Positions 7,047 to 13,090 of a stretch of DNA of 13,564 nt are shown here, piece after piece (position 1 is the stretch's first letter; each line of letters begins with the position of its first letter). Where the stretch lies: contig DNCF01000423.1 of assembly GCA_003484545.1 (NCBI GenBank), positions 1 to 13,564 on the forward strand. The letters are read 5' to 3'. The stretch comes from Massilia sp. GTDB taxonomy: Bacteria > Pseudomonadota > Gammaproteobacteria > Burkholderiales > Burkholderiaceae_D. The position numbers and the translations under genes are program-made. The notes under the pieces were generated by a model that saw only the letters and a list, made by a program, of their open reading frames with translations, had not been told where the DNA came from and did not search any database.

Positions 7047-7127
7047 GCGTGGGCTCAAGAGCCCACCCTACGACAACCAGGAAACCTGCGGATGACGCTT
7101 TTGTAGGGTGGGCTCTCGAGCCCACGC
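7047..7127. repeat. Inverted pair of 25-base REP-like elements between edd and pgi
   Basis: The units at 7047-7071 and 7103-7127 are reverse complements with one mismatch in 25 and lie 31 bases apart. Each is itself a hairpin: GTGGGCTC, two bases, GAGCCCAC. An additional CCTAC or GTAGG sits on the inner side. The pair lies between the edd and pgi operators, so it is probably upstream of both transcripts. The look is that of a dispersed intergenic repeat. The same AGGGTGGGC core recurs at 9827-9835. Confidence 0.7.
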
Positions 7128-7179
7128 GGTACAACGTTGAAAGATCGATCAATGGCCGCAAGCCTGGACTCAAGCATTG

Positions 7180-7194
7180 TGTAGTGAATTTACG
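7180..7194 (+). promoter_or_regulatory. HexR-type operator in front of pgi
   Basis: TGTAGTGAATTTACG differs from the zwf site TGTAGTAAATTTACA at two positions. It lies 53 bases before the pgi start. A possible promoter, TTACGA (7190-7195) and GATAAT (7214-7219) with an 18-base spacer, would place the operator over the -35 region. The promoter is weakly supported; the operator rests on its match to the other sites and the gene set. Confidence 0.6.
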
Positions 7195-7247
7195 AACGAT
7201 TCCTGTATTATTCGATAATCTGTCTAAAACAATATCTCGCGCGAGCC

Positions 7248-8891
7248 ATGTCCCAGCCTTCCTTGACTACCACCGCCAGCTTCCAGGCCCTCGAAACCCA
7301 CGCCGTCGAGGCCGAAGACTGGCAGATGCGCCACCTGTTCGCAGCCGATCCGCAGCGCTTCGAGCGCATGTCGATCGAGGCCGCCGGCCTGTTCCTAGAC
7401 TATTCAAAAAACCGGCTTGACGGGCGCACGCTTGAACTGCTCGCAAGCCTTGCGCGCGAGCGCGGCGTCGAGCGCCAGCGCGACGCCATGTTCGCCGGCG
7501 AAAAGATCAACAACACCGAGAACCGCGCCGTCCTGCACACCGCCTTGCGCGCCCCGCGCGACCTGAAGCTGACGGTCGATGGGCAGGACGTCGCAAGCGA
7601 TGTGCACGCCGTGCTGGGCCGCATCAAGACCTTCACCGACGCCGTGCGCGGCGGCGAATGGCTGGGCCACACCGGCAAGCCGATCACCGACATCGTCAAC
7701 ATCGGCATCGGCGGCTCCGACCTCGGCCCGAAGATGGTCTGCCTGGCGCTGCGCCAGTACAGCCACCCGCGCCTCACCATGCACTTCGTCTCGAACGTCG
7801 ACGGCCACGACATGGACGCCGCGCTGGAAAAGGTCGATCCCGAAACCACCCTCTTCATCATCGCCTCGAAGACCTTCACCACGGCCGAGACCATGATGAA
7901 CGCCCAGACCGCGCGCAAGTGGTTCCTCGCGCATGCGCCCGAGGAGGCCCTCGCCAAGCACTTCGTGGCGGTGTCGACCAACGTCGAAGCCATCAAGACC
8001 TTCGGCATCGATCCGGCCAACATGTTCCCGTTCTGGGACTGGGTCGGCGGCCGCTATTCGGTCTGGTCGGCGATCGGCCTGCCGGTGGCGCTGGCCGTCG
8101 GCTACGGCTACTTCGCCGACTTCCTGGCCGGCGCCCACGAGATGGACAAGCACTTCCTGAGCGCCCCGGTCGAGCAGAACATGCCGATGCTGCTGGCCCT
8201 GGTCGGCTTCTGGAACCGCCAGTTCCTGGGCGCCACTTCGGTCACGATCGCGCCCTACCACCAGGACCTGAACCGCTTCCCGGCCTACCTGCAGCAGCTC
8301 GACATGGAAAGCAACGGCAAGCGCGTGACGCGCGACGGCGAGCCGGTCGACACCCCGACCTGCCCGGCGATCTGGGGCGAACCGGGCACCAATGGCCAGC
8401 ACGCCTATTTCCAGCTGCTGCATCAGGGCACCGACCTGACGCCGATCGACTTCATCGCCGCCCTGCGCCCGGCCCACGAGCTGCACAACCACCACACCGC
8501 GCTGCTGGCGAACTGCTTCGCCCAGTCGGAAGCCTTCATGAAGGGCAAGGACATCGACGAGGTGCGCAAGGACCTGCAGGGACAAGGCCTGTCGCTGGCC
8601 GAGATCGAACGCCTGGCGCCGCACAAGACCTTCCCCGGCAACCGCCCGAGCAACACGATCCTGATGGAATACCTGACCCCGGCCACGCTGGGCGCCCTGA
8701 TCGCGCTGTACGAGCACAAGACCTTCGTGCAAGGCGTGATCTGGGACCTGAACAGCTTCGACCAGTGGGGCGTCGAGCTGGGCAAGGTGCTGGCCAAGAA
8801 GATCGAGGCCGAGCTGGCCGGCGAAGCGCACCCCGAGCAACACGACAGTTCCACGAATGGCCTGATCGCGCGCGCGAAGGCCGCCATATGA
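7248..8891 (+). CDS. pgi: Glucose-6-phosphate isomerase
   Basis: Interconverts glucose-6-phosphate and fructose-6-phosphate in the cytoplasm. In an Entner-Doudoroff organism it feeds fructose-6-P back to Zwf and supplies gluconeogenesis. The product has 547 residues against 549 in E. coli. Recognisable parts are NIGIGGSDLGPKM (151-163), SKTFTTAETM (207-216), DWVGGRYSVWSAIGL (264-278, signature 1), GEPGTNGQHAYFQLLHQG (377-394), and GVIWDLNSFDQWGVELGK (496-513, signature 2), whose Lys513 matches the catalytic Lys514 of E. coli. The start is set by family length; the ribosome site is weak and lies in a 10-base palindrome CTCGCGCGAG (7236-7245). It is the first gene of a unit with the lactonase, whose ATG overlaps the pgi stop by four bases. 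A HexR-type site lies upstream. Confidence 0.97.
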   Translation: MSQPSLTTTASFQALETHAVEAEDWQMRHLFAADPQRFERMSIEAAGLFLDYSKNRLDGRTLELLASLARERGVERQRDAMFAGEKINNTENRAVLHTALRAPRDLKLTVDGQDVASDVHAVLGRIKTFTDAVRGGEWLGHTGKPITDIVNIGIGGSDLGPKMVCLALRQYSHPRLTMHFVSNVDGHDMDAALEKVDPETTLFIIASKTFTTAETMMNAQTARKWFLAHAPEEALAKHFVAVSTNVEAIKTFGIDPANMFPFWDWVGGRYSVWSAIGLPVALAVGYGYFADFLAGAHEMDKHFLSAPVEQNMPMLLALVGFWNRQFLGATSVTIAPYHQDLNRFPAYLQQLDMESNGKRVTRDGEPVDTPTCPAIWGEPGTNGQHAYFQLLHQGTDLTPIDFIAALRPAHELHNHHTALLANCFAQSEAFMKGKDIDEVRKDLQGQGLSLAEIERLAPHKTFPGNRPSNTILMEYLTPATLGALIALYEHKTFVQGVIWDLNSFDQWGVELGKVLAKKIEAELAGEAHPEQHDSSTNGLIARAKAAI

Positions 8892-9811
8892 TGAGCAGGG
8901 AGACGGACACCAACATGAAGAATGCGAAGATCGAAGTCGTCCACGACGAAGCGATGCTGGTCGGCGAATGCCCGCTGTGGCACGACGTCGAGTCGGCCCT
9001 GTATTGGGTCGACATCAACGGACTCACCGTGCACCGCGTGCACCCGGCGAGCGGCAAGTACTCGTCCTGGAAGATGGCGTCCGAACCTTCGGCGATCGCC
9101 GCCGACGACGACAACTACCTGGTCGTCGCCACCCGCCAGGGCTTCGTGCGCCTGAACACGACCAGCGGCGAAGTCACCGACATCTGCCCCGCTCCATATG
9201 ACACGAGCATGGTGCGCTTCAACGACGGCCGCGTCGATCCCCAGGGACGCTTCTGGGTCGGCACCATGTACGAGCCGCGCGACAAGCCGGCCGCCGAGAT
9301 GTACGTGCTCGAACGCGACCAGCTGCGCCTGGCCTGGTCGGGCGGCATGACCAATTCGAACGGCCTGGCCTGGAGCCTGGACGGGCGCACCATGTTCCAC
9401 GCCGATACCACCAGCCACCGCATCGACGTTTACGATTTCGATCCCGAGGCGGGCGCGGCCGCGCTCAACCGCAACCTGGTGACCTTCTCGACCGACAAGA
9501 ATTCGCCCGACTACGGCGGCCGCCCCGACGGCGCCGCCGTCGACAGCGAGGGCAATTACTGGATCGCGATGTTCGAGGGCGCTCGCCTGCTCAAGCTCTC
9601 GCCGACGGGCGAACTGCTGCGCGAAGTCCAGCTGCCGGTGCGCTGCCCGACCGGGCTCGCCTTCGGCGGCGCCGACCTGCGCACGCTCTACATCACCACC
9701 GCCAGCCATGGCCGCTCGAATGCGGAGAAGGAGCAGTATCCGCTGACGGGCAAGGTGCTGGCGCTGCGCGTCGACGTACCCGGCTGCGTGGGTCCGGACT
9801 ACCGCCGCTGA
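8888..9811 (+). CDS. SMP-30/gluconolactonase/LRE family lactonase
   Basis: This is a six-bladed beta-propeller sugar lactonase of 307 residues without a signal peptide, so cytoplasmic. The metal ligands of the family are all visible: Glu27 in GECPLWH, Asn112 in FNDGRVDPQGRFWVGTM, Asn158 in TNSNGLAWS, and Asp214 in GRPDGAAVD. The start at 8888 is chosen because GAAGG lies six bases upstream and the ATGATGA overlap with the pgi stop allows coupling; 8891 and 8915 are alternatives. In family terms it could act on gluconolactone, arabinolactone or related lactones. Its place between pgi and zwf, with no pgl/devB gene in the module, suggests that it opens 6-phosphogluconolactone or gluconolactone. 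That substrate is inferred, not shown. Confidence 0.85.
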   Translation: MMSRETDTNMKNAKIEVVHDEAMLVGECPLWHDVESALYWVDINGLTVHRVHPASGKYSSWKMASEPSAIAADDDNYLVVATRQGFVRLNTTSGEVTDICPAPYDTSMVRFNDGRVDPQGRFWVGTMYEPRDKPAAEMYVLERDQLRLAWSGGMTNSNGLAWSLDGRTMFHADTTSHRIDVYDFDPEAGAAALNRNLVTFSTDKNSPDYGGRPDGAAVDSEGNYWIAMFEGARLLKLSPTGELLREVQLPVRCPTGLAFGGADLRTLYITTASHGRSNAEKEQYPLTGKVLALRVDVPGCVGPDYRR

Positions 9812-9823
9812 GCAGCCCCGGCC

Positions 9824-9945
9824 CGCAGGGTGGGCGGCTCCGCCATGGCGCGTGCTTCGACGCGCCAGAGCGCCGCCCACGCGTCCAATTGTCCTGCACA
9901 CGCCAACAATGATCCACATTCCCAGGCGCAGCCGCCCACCCTGCG
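9824..9945. repeat. REP-like stem-loop plus inverted second copy in front of zwf
   Basis: CGCAGGGTGGGCGGC (9824-9838) is the exact reverse complement of 9931-9945. The first copy is also the left arm of its own hairpin: GTGGGCGGC (9830-9838) pairs with GCCGCCCAC (9872-9880), and inside it GGCGCGT (9847-9853) pairs with ACGCGCC (9860-9866) around a GCTTCG loop. The stem starts 18 bases after the lactonase stop, so it may end or stabilise the pgi-lactonase transcript. It shares the AGGGTGGGC and GCCCACGCG cores with the pair at 7047-7127. Confidence 0.65.
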
Positions 9946-9993
9946 TGCGCCTGCTCCGCCATGCCTGTGGCACCATCGATCCTCTCCAACGCA

Positions 9994-10008
9994 CGTAGTA
10001 GAATTTCT
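9994..10008 (+). promoter_or_regulatory. Second, weaker HexR-type site upstream of zwf
   Basis: CGTAGTAGAATTTCT matches the edd site TGTAGTAAAATTTCA at 12 of 15 positions. It lies exactly 32 bases upstream of the main zwf operator, about three helical turns, and its last base is the first base of the proposed -35. It is weaker than the others, so confidence is lower. Confidence 0.45.
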
Positions 10009-10036
10009 TGCTAAGCGCATATCTGTGTAGTAAATT
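10008..10036 (+). promoter_or_regulatory. Sigma-70-type promoter of zwf-hexR
   Basis: TTGCTA (10008-10013) and TAAATT (10031-10036) are separated by 17 bases. Transcription would begin near 10043, leaving a leader of about 32 bases. The -10 lies inside the HexR-type palindrome 10026-10040, so bound repressor would block polymerase directly. Confidence 0.55.
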
Positions 10037-10040
10037 TACA
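10026..10040 (+). promoter_or_regulatory. Main HexR-type operator of zwf-hexR
   Basis: TGTAGTAAATTTACA is the best palindrome of the set, with half sites TGTAGT and TGTAAA. It covers the proposed -10 of the zwf promoter. Since hexR is the next gene in the unit, the site would also give autoregulation. Confidence 0.7.
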
Positions 10041-10074
10041 CACGACTTCCATTACTCTTTGTCCTGATACCACC

Positions 10075-11544
10075 ATGGCTCTTTCCGATTTCGACCTCGT
10101 CTTCTTTGGCGGCAGCGGCGACCTCTCGATGCGCAAGCTCCTGCCCGCAATGTATGCGCGCGACGTCGCCAACGACCTGCCGCCAACCGCGCGCATCATC
10201 TGCGTCGGCAAGGACGAGAGTTCGCAGGAAGCCTTCCTGGACATGATCGAGACCCACTCCAGGCCGCACATCAAGGAAACCGTGGTCGAGGAAAAGTGGC
10301 GGCGCTTCCTCCAGCGCATCACCTATGTCGCGCTCGACGCCACCCGCGTGCAGACCTACGCGCCGCTGGTCGAGGCCCTGCGCAAGAACGAGGACATCAC
10401 GCGCGTCTATTACCTGGCGACGCCGCCCAGCCTGTTCGCGCGCATCTGCGACAACCTGGCCGAAACGGGCCTGGCCACGCCGAATTCGCGCGTGGTGCTG
10501 GAAAAGCCGCTGGGACGCGACCTGGCCTCGGCCAAGCAGATCAACCTGGACGTGGGCAAGGTGTTCGCCGAATCGCAGATCTACCGGATCGACCACTACC
10601 TCGGCAAGGAGACCGTGCAGAACCTGCTGGCCCTGCGCTTCGGTAACGTGCTGTTCGAGCCGCTGTGGCGGCGCGAATGGATCTCGGACGTGCAGATCAC
10701 AATCGCCGAGAAGATCGGCGTCGGCAACCGCCTGGGCTACTACGACACCTCGGGCGCGCTGCGCGACATGCTGCAGAACCACCTGCTGCAACTGCTGTGC
10801 ATCGTGGCGATGGAACCGCCGACCTCGATCGCGCCGGATGCCGTGCGCGACGCCAAGCTGCAGGTGCTGCGCTCGCTGAAGCGCTTCACCCCGACCACCC
10901 TCTCCCAGAACATCGTGCGCGGCCAGTACCGCGCCGGTTTCGTCGATGGCCAGGCCGTGCCGAGCTACCGCGACGAGCCGGATGCGCCGAAGAGCTCGAA
11001 GACCGAGACCTTCGTCGCCATGAAGGCCGAGATCGACACCTGGCGCTGGGCCGGCGTGCCCTTCTACCTGCGCACGGGCAAACGCATGGCCGACCGCCTG
11101 GCCGAGATCGTGGTGCGCTTCAAGCAGATCCCGCATTCGATCTTCAACCAGCCGACCTCCAGCTTCCAGCCGAACAGCCTGGTGATCCGCCTGCAGCCGG
11201 ACGAAGGCCTGTCGCTCAACCTGATGGCCAAGACCCCGGGCGACTCGATGCGCCTGAAGCAGGCCGAGCTCGAACTCGACTTCCGCGAACAGTTCAAGGC
11301 GCCGCGCATGGAAGCCTACGAGCGGCTGCTGCTGGACGTGCTGCGCGGCCAGCTGACCCTGTTCATGCGCGGCGACGAACTGGAAGCGGCCTGGGAATGG
11401 GTCGAGCCCATCCTCGACCATTGGGAGCAGGACGACACCGCGCCGGTGCCGTATGCCTCGGGCACCTGGGGCCCGGCCGCCTCCTCGGCCCTGATCGGCC
11501 GCGACGGCCTGCAGTGGCGCGAAGAAGCGCTTCCGGAAGATTGA
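10075..11544 (+). CDS. zwf: Glucose-6-phosphate 1-dehydrogenase
   Basis: Oxidises glucose-6-phosphate to 6-phosphogluconolactone with NAD(P)+, the entry to the Entner-Doudoroff pathway; cytoplasmic. The 489 residues compare with 491 in E. coli. The dinucleotide-binding loop is FFGGSGDLSMRKLLPA (10-25). EKPLGRDL (143-150), the substrate signature RIDHYLGKETVQNL (171-184) and the catalytic His236 in MLQNHLLQLL are in place, and the C-terminal half contains FYLRTGKRM. No strong Shine-Dalgarno precedes the ATG at 10075, but the family alignment begins here (ALSDFDLVFFGGSGDL). It is the first gene of zwf-hexR, 18 bases before hexR. Two HexR-type sites overlap or adjoin its promoter. Whether NADP+ or NAD+ is preferred cannot be told. 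Confidence 0.97.
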   Translation: MALSDFDLVFFGGSGDLSMRKLLPAMYARDVANDLPPTARIICVGKDESSQEAFLDMIETHSRPHIKETVVEEKWRRFLQRITYVALDATRVQTYAPLVEALRKNEDITRVYYLATPPSLFARICDNLAETGLATPNSRVVLEKPLGRDLASAKQINLDVGKVFAESQIYRIDHYLGKETVQNLLALRFGNVLFEPLWRREWISDVQITIAEKIGVGNRLGYYDTSGALRDMLQNHLLQLLCIVAMEPPTSIAPDAVRDAKLQVLRSLKRFTPTTLSQNIVRGQYRAGFVDGQAVPSYRDEPDAPKSSKTETFVAMKAEIDTWRWAGVPFYLRTGKRMADRLAEIVVRFKQIPHSIFNQPTSSFQPNSLVIRLQPDEGLSLNLMAKTPGDSMRLKQAELELDFREQFKAPRMEAYERLLLDVLRGQLTLFMRGDELEAAWEWVEPILDHWEQDDTAPVPYASGTWGPAASSALIGRDGLQWREEALPED

Positions 11545-11562
11545 CGCATCAGAGGCCTACCC

Positions 11563-12417
11563 ATGCTGCTCGACTCCATCCGCACCCAGCTCGATTCGCT
11601 CTCGAAGTCCGAACGCAAGGTCGCGCTCGCGGTGCTCGAAGCGCCCAGCGCCACCGTCAGCCAGAACATCACGGCGCTGGCCAAGAGCGCGCAGGTGTCC
11701 GAGCCGACCGTGGTGCGTTTCTGCCGCACCCTCGGCTACGACGGCTGGCACGAATTCAAGCTGAAGCTCGCGCAGGGTCTGGCCCTGGCCCTGCCCGCCG
11801 CCAACGAGCAGCCGGCCCAGGACGATCTCGCCGCCGACCTCGTGAACAAGATCTGCAGCCGCTCGATCAACACCCTGCTCGACCTGCGCAACAACCTCAA
11901 TGCCGAGTCGGTGCAGAAGGCGCTCGACATCCTGTCGCGCGCGAACAAGATCGAGTTCTACGGCCAGGGCACCTCGGGCTTCGTCGCGGCGGACGCCCAG
12001 CACAAGTTCTTCCGCTCGGGCGTGCCGACCGTCTCCTACACCGATCCGGCGATCCACTCGATCGCCGCCGCACTGCTGCGCGAAGGCGACTGCGTGGTGG
12101 CGATCTCCCAGCGCGGCAACAATCCCTCGCTGGTGCGCTCGGCCAAGCTGGCGCGGCGCGGCGGCGCCGACGTGATCGTGCTGGCGCCCTCGGGCACGCC
12201 GCTGGCCGACATGGCGACCGTGCTGATCCCGATCGACCTGGTCTTCAACATCGACCCCTACACGCCGATCTCGGCGCGCCTGGCCTACCTGGTCGTGATC
12301 GACGTGCTGGCGGTCGGCCTGGCCCTGCAGCGCGGACCCGAGTTCCGGCGCAAGATGCAGAACGCGCAGAAGGCGCTGCAGGAATTCGACATGCAGTTCG
12401 ATTCCTTCATCGGCTGA
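11563..12417 (+). CDS. hexR: HexR, RpiR-family repressor of glucose/Entner-Doudoroff genes
   Basis: A 284-residue regulator. Residues 1-77 form the RpiR-type helix-turn-helix, with ITALAKSAQVSEPTVVRFCRTLGYDGWHEFK at its heart. Residues about 110-255 form a SIS (sugar phosphate) domain with EFYGQGTSGFVAADAQHKF and VVAISQRGNNPSLV. Arg52 and Arg55, and Ser138 and Ser182, lie two residues before the positions reported in Pseudomonas putida HexR for DNA contact (54, 57) and KDPG binding (140, 184), a constant offset that supports orthology. HexR homologues release DNA when KDPG accumulates. An AGAGG ribosome site lies seven to eight bases before the ATG. It shares the zwf transcript and overlaps neither neighbour. 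HexR-type palindromes precede edd, pgi and zwf in this same window. Confidence 0.92.
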   Translation: MLLDSIRTQLDSLSKSERKVALAVLEAPSATVSQNITALAKSAQVSEPTVVRFCRTLGYDGWHEFKLKLAQGLALALPAANEQPAQDDLAADLVNKICSRSINTLLDLRNNLNAESVQKALDILSRANKIEFYGQGTSGFVAADAQHKFFRSGVPTVSYTDPAIHSIAAALLREGDCVVAISQRGNNPSLVRSAKLARRGGADVIVLAPSGTPLADMATVLIPIDLVFNIDPYTPISARLAYLVVIDVLAVGLALQRGPEFRRKMQNAQKALQEFDMQFDSFIG

Positions 12418-12421
12418 GTTG

Positions 12422-12817
12422 ATGAACCCGCGCAAGAAGCTGACCTTCTGGGGCGCGCACGAGGACGACGACAGCCTGGTCCTGAGCGTGATCGCCGGCC
12501 GCAAGACCGTCACTGCCGACACGGTCGAGGATTACTACAAGGGCTACGGCGAGCTGGGCGATGGCGGCTACGAAGCCGGCGACCTGATCGACGTCCACGA
12601 CCTGCGCGGCCGCCCGCGCTGCACGATCCGTGCAACCGAGGCGCGCATCGTCCGCTTCGGCGACATTCCGGAAGACGTCTGGCGCGGCGAGACCTTTGCG
12701 AGCGCGGACGAATTCAGGGAAGTCCACATCCGCTGCCTGCCCCACCTGGACCTGCACGACGACGTCGAGTTCGCGACCCTGCATTTCGAACTGGTGGAGG
12801 TGGCGCCCGCCAGCTGA
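12422..12817 (+). CDS. ASCH-domain protein
   Basis: The 131-residue protein fits the ASCH fold, a PUA-like beta-barrel thought to bind RNA or nucleic acid ligands. The visible core is LTFWGAHEDDDSLVLSVIAGRKTVTADTVEDYY (8-39), GDLIDVHDLRGRPRCTIRATEARIVRFGDIPEDVW, and FREVHIRCLPHLDLHDDVEF; GRKT and the ExW-like end are typical. The ATG at 12422 is preferred to the TTG at 12419. It lies four bases after the hexR stop without its own clear ribosome site, so it is probably coupled to hexR and transcribed from the zwf promoter. No link between ASCH proteins and the Entner-Doudoroff pathway is known to me; cotranscription may be incidental. No signal or membrane segment is seen. Confidence 0.75.
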   Translation: MNPRKKLTFWGAHEDDDSLVLSVIAGRKTVTADTVEDYYKGYGELGDGGYEAGDLIDVHDLRGRPRCTIRATEARIVRFGDIPEDVWRGETFASADEFREVHIRCLPHLDLHDDVEFATLHFELVEVAPAS

Positions 12818-12843
12818 GGCGCCCCTTGACGAGAAAACAAGCC

Positions 12844-12862
12844 CGGCGTTTCGCCGTATAAT
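12844..12862 (+). promoter_or_regulatory. TATAAT box directly after a short stem-loop
   Basis: A perfect TATAAT lies at 12857-12862 and would start a transcript near 12869, about 17 bases before the small membrane protein. No good -35 is found at 17 bases; a TTGACG (12826-12831) is 25 bases away. CGGCG-TTT-CGCCG (12844-12856) abuts the box and is followed eight bases later by T7, so the stretch could also act as a weak terminator of the zwf-hexR unit. Confidence 0.45.
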
Positions 12863-12885
12863 GTTTTTTTACCCAGGGTTAAGCT

Positions 12886-13089
12886 ATGCCGTCGCCATCC
12901 GGTATGACCATTTCGCTGCGCCGGCTGCTCATCCTCCTCAGCGCCATCGGGCTGCTGCCGCTCGCCCTGCTCGGCCTGTGGTCGCTGCATGCCGCCGGCC
13001 AGTACCGCCCGGCGTCCTGGGCGCTGGTGTGGCCGAAGCGCGCGCAGGTCGACTGGGCGCGCCGGCACAGCAAGGACAAGAACGACTGA
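12886..13089 (+). CDS. Small single-span membrane protein, function unknown
   Basis: The 67-residue product has one hydrophobic segment at residues 14-33 (LLILLSAIGLLPLALLGLWS) preceded by two arginines, and then a basic and tryptophan-containing tail ending RRHSKDKND. The arginines before the span suggest an inside N-terminus, or the segment could be an uncleaved signal anchor; no clear cleavage site is seen. AGGG lies eight bases before the ATG at 12886 and a TATAAT box further up. The stop is one base before the start of the deacetylase gene, so the two form a coupled pair. It may be an accessory of that enzyme or of a polysaccharide system further downstream. I do not recognise the family. 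Confidence 0.6.
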   Translation: MPSPSGMTISLRRLLILLSAIGLLPLALLGLWSLHAAGQYRPASWALVWPKRAQVDWARRHSKDKND

Positions 13090-13090
13090 C

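Noticed and set aside
7404..8843. Long open frame antisense to pgi
   Set aside because: Entirely opposite a well conserved pgi, with shadow composition and no recognised domain.
7658..8887. In-frame extension of the lactonase far upstream inside pgi
   Set aside because: The extension is an Arg/Pro-rich shadow of pgi; SMP-30 homology begins near 8918 and a good ribosome site lies before 8888.
10036..11421. Long open frame antisense to zwf
   Set aside because: Same reason: opposite conserved zwf, and its start lies in the zwf leader without a plausible ribosome site of its own.
11557..12522. Long open frame antisense to hexR
   Set aside because: Opposite a well supported hexR, His/Val/Gln-rich shadow composition.
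12826..12862. TTGACG plus TATAAT as a full promoter
   Set aside because: The spacer is 25 bases, too long for a normal sigma-70 promoter; only the TATAAT is kept as a candidate -10.
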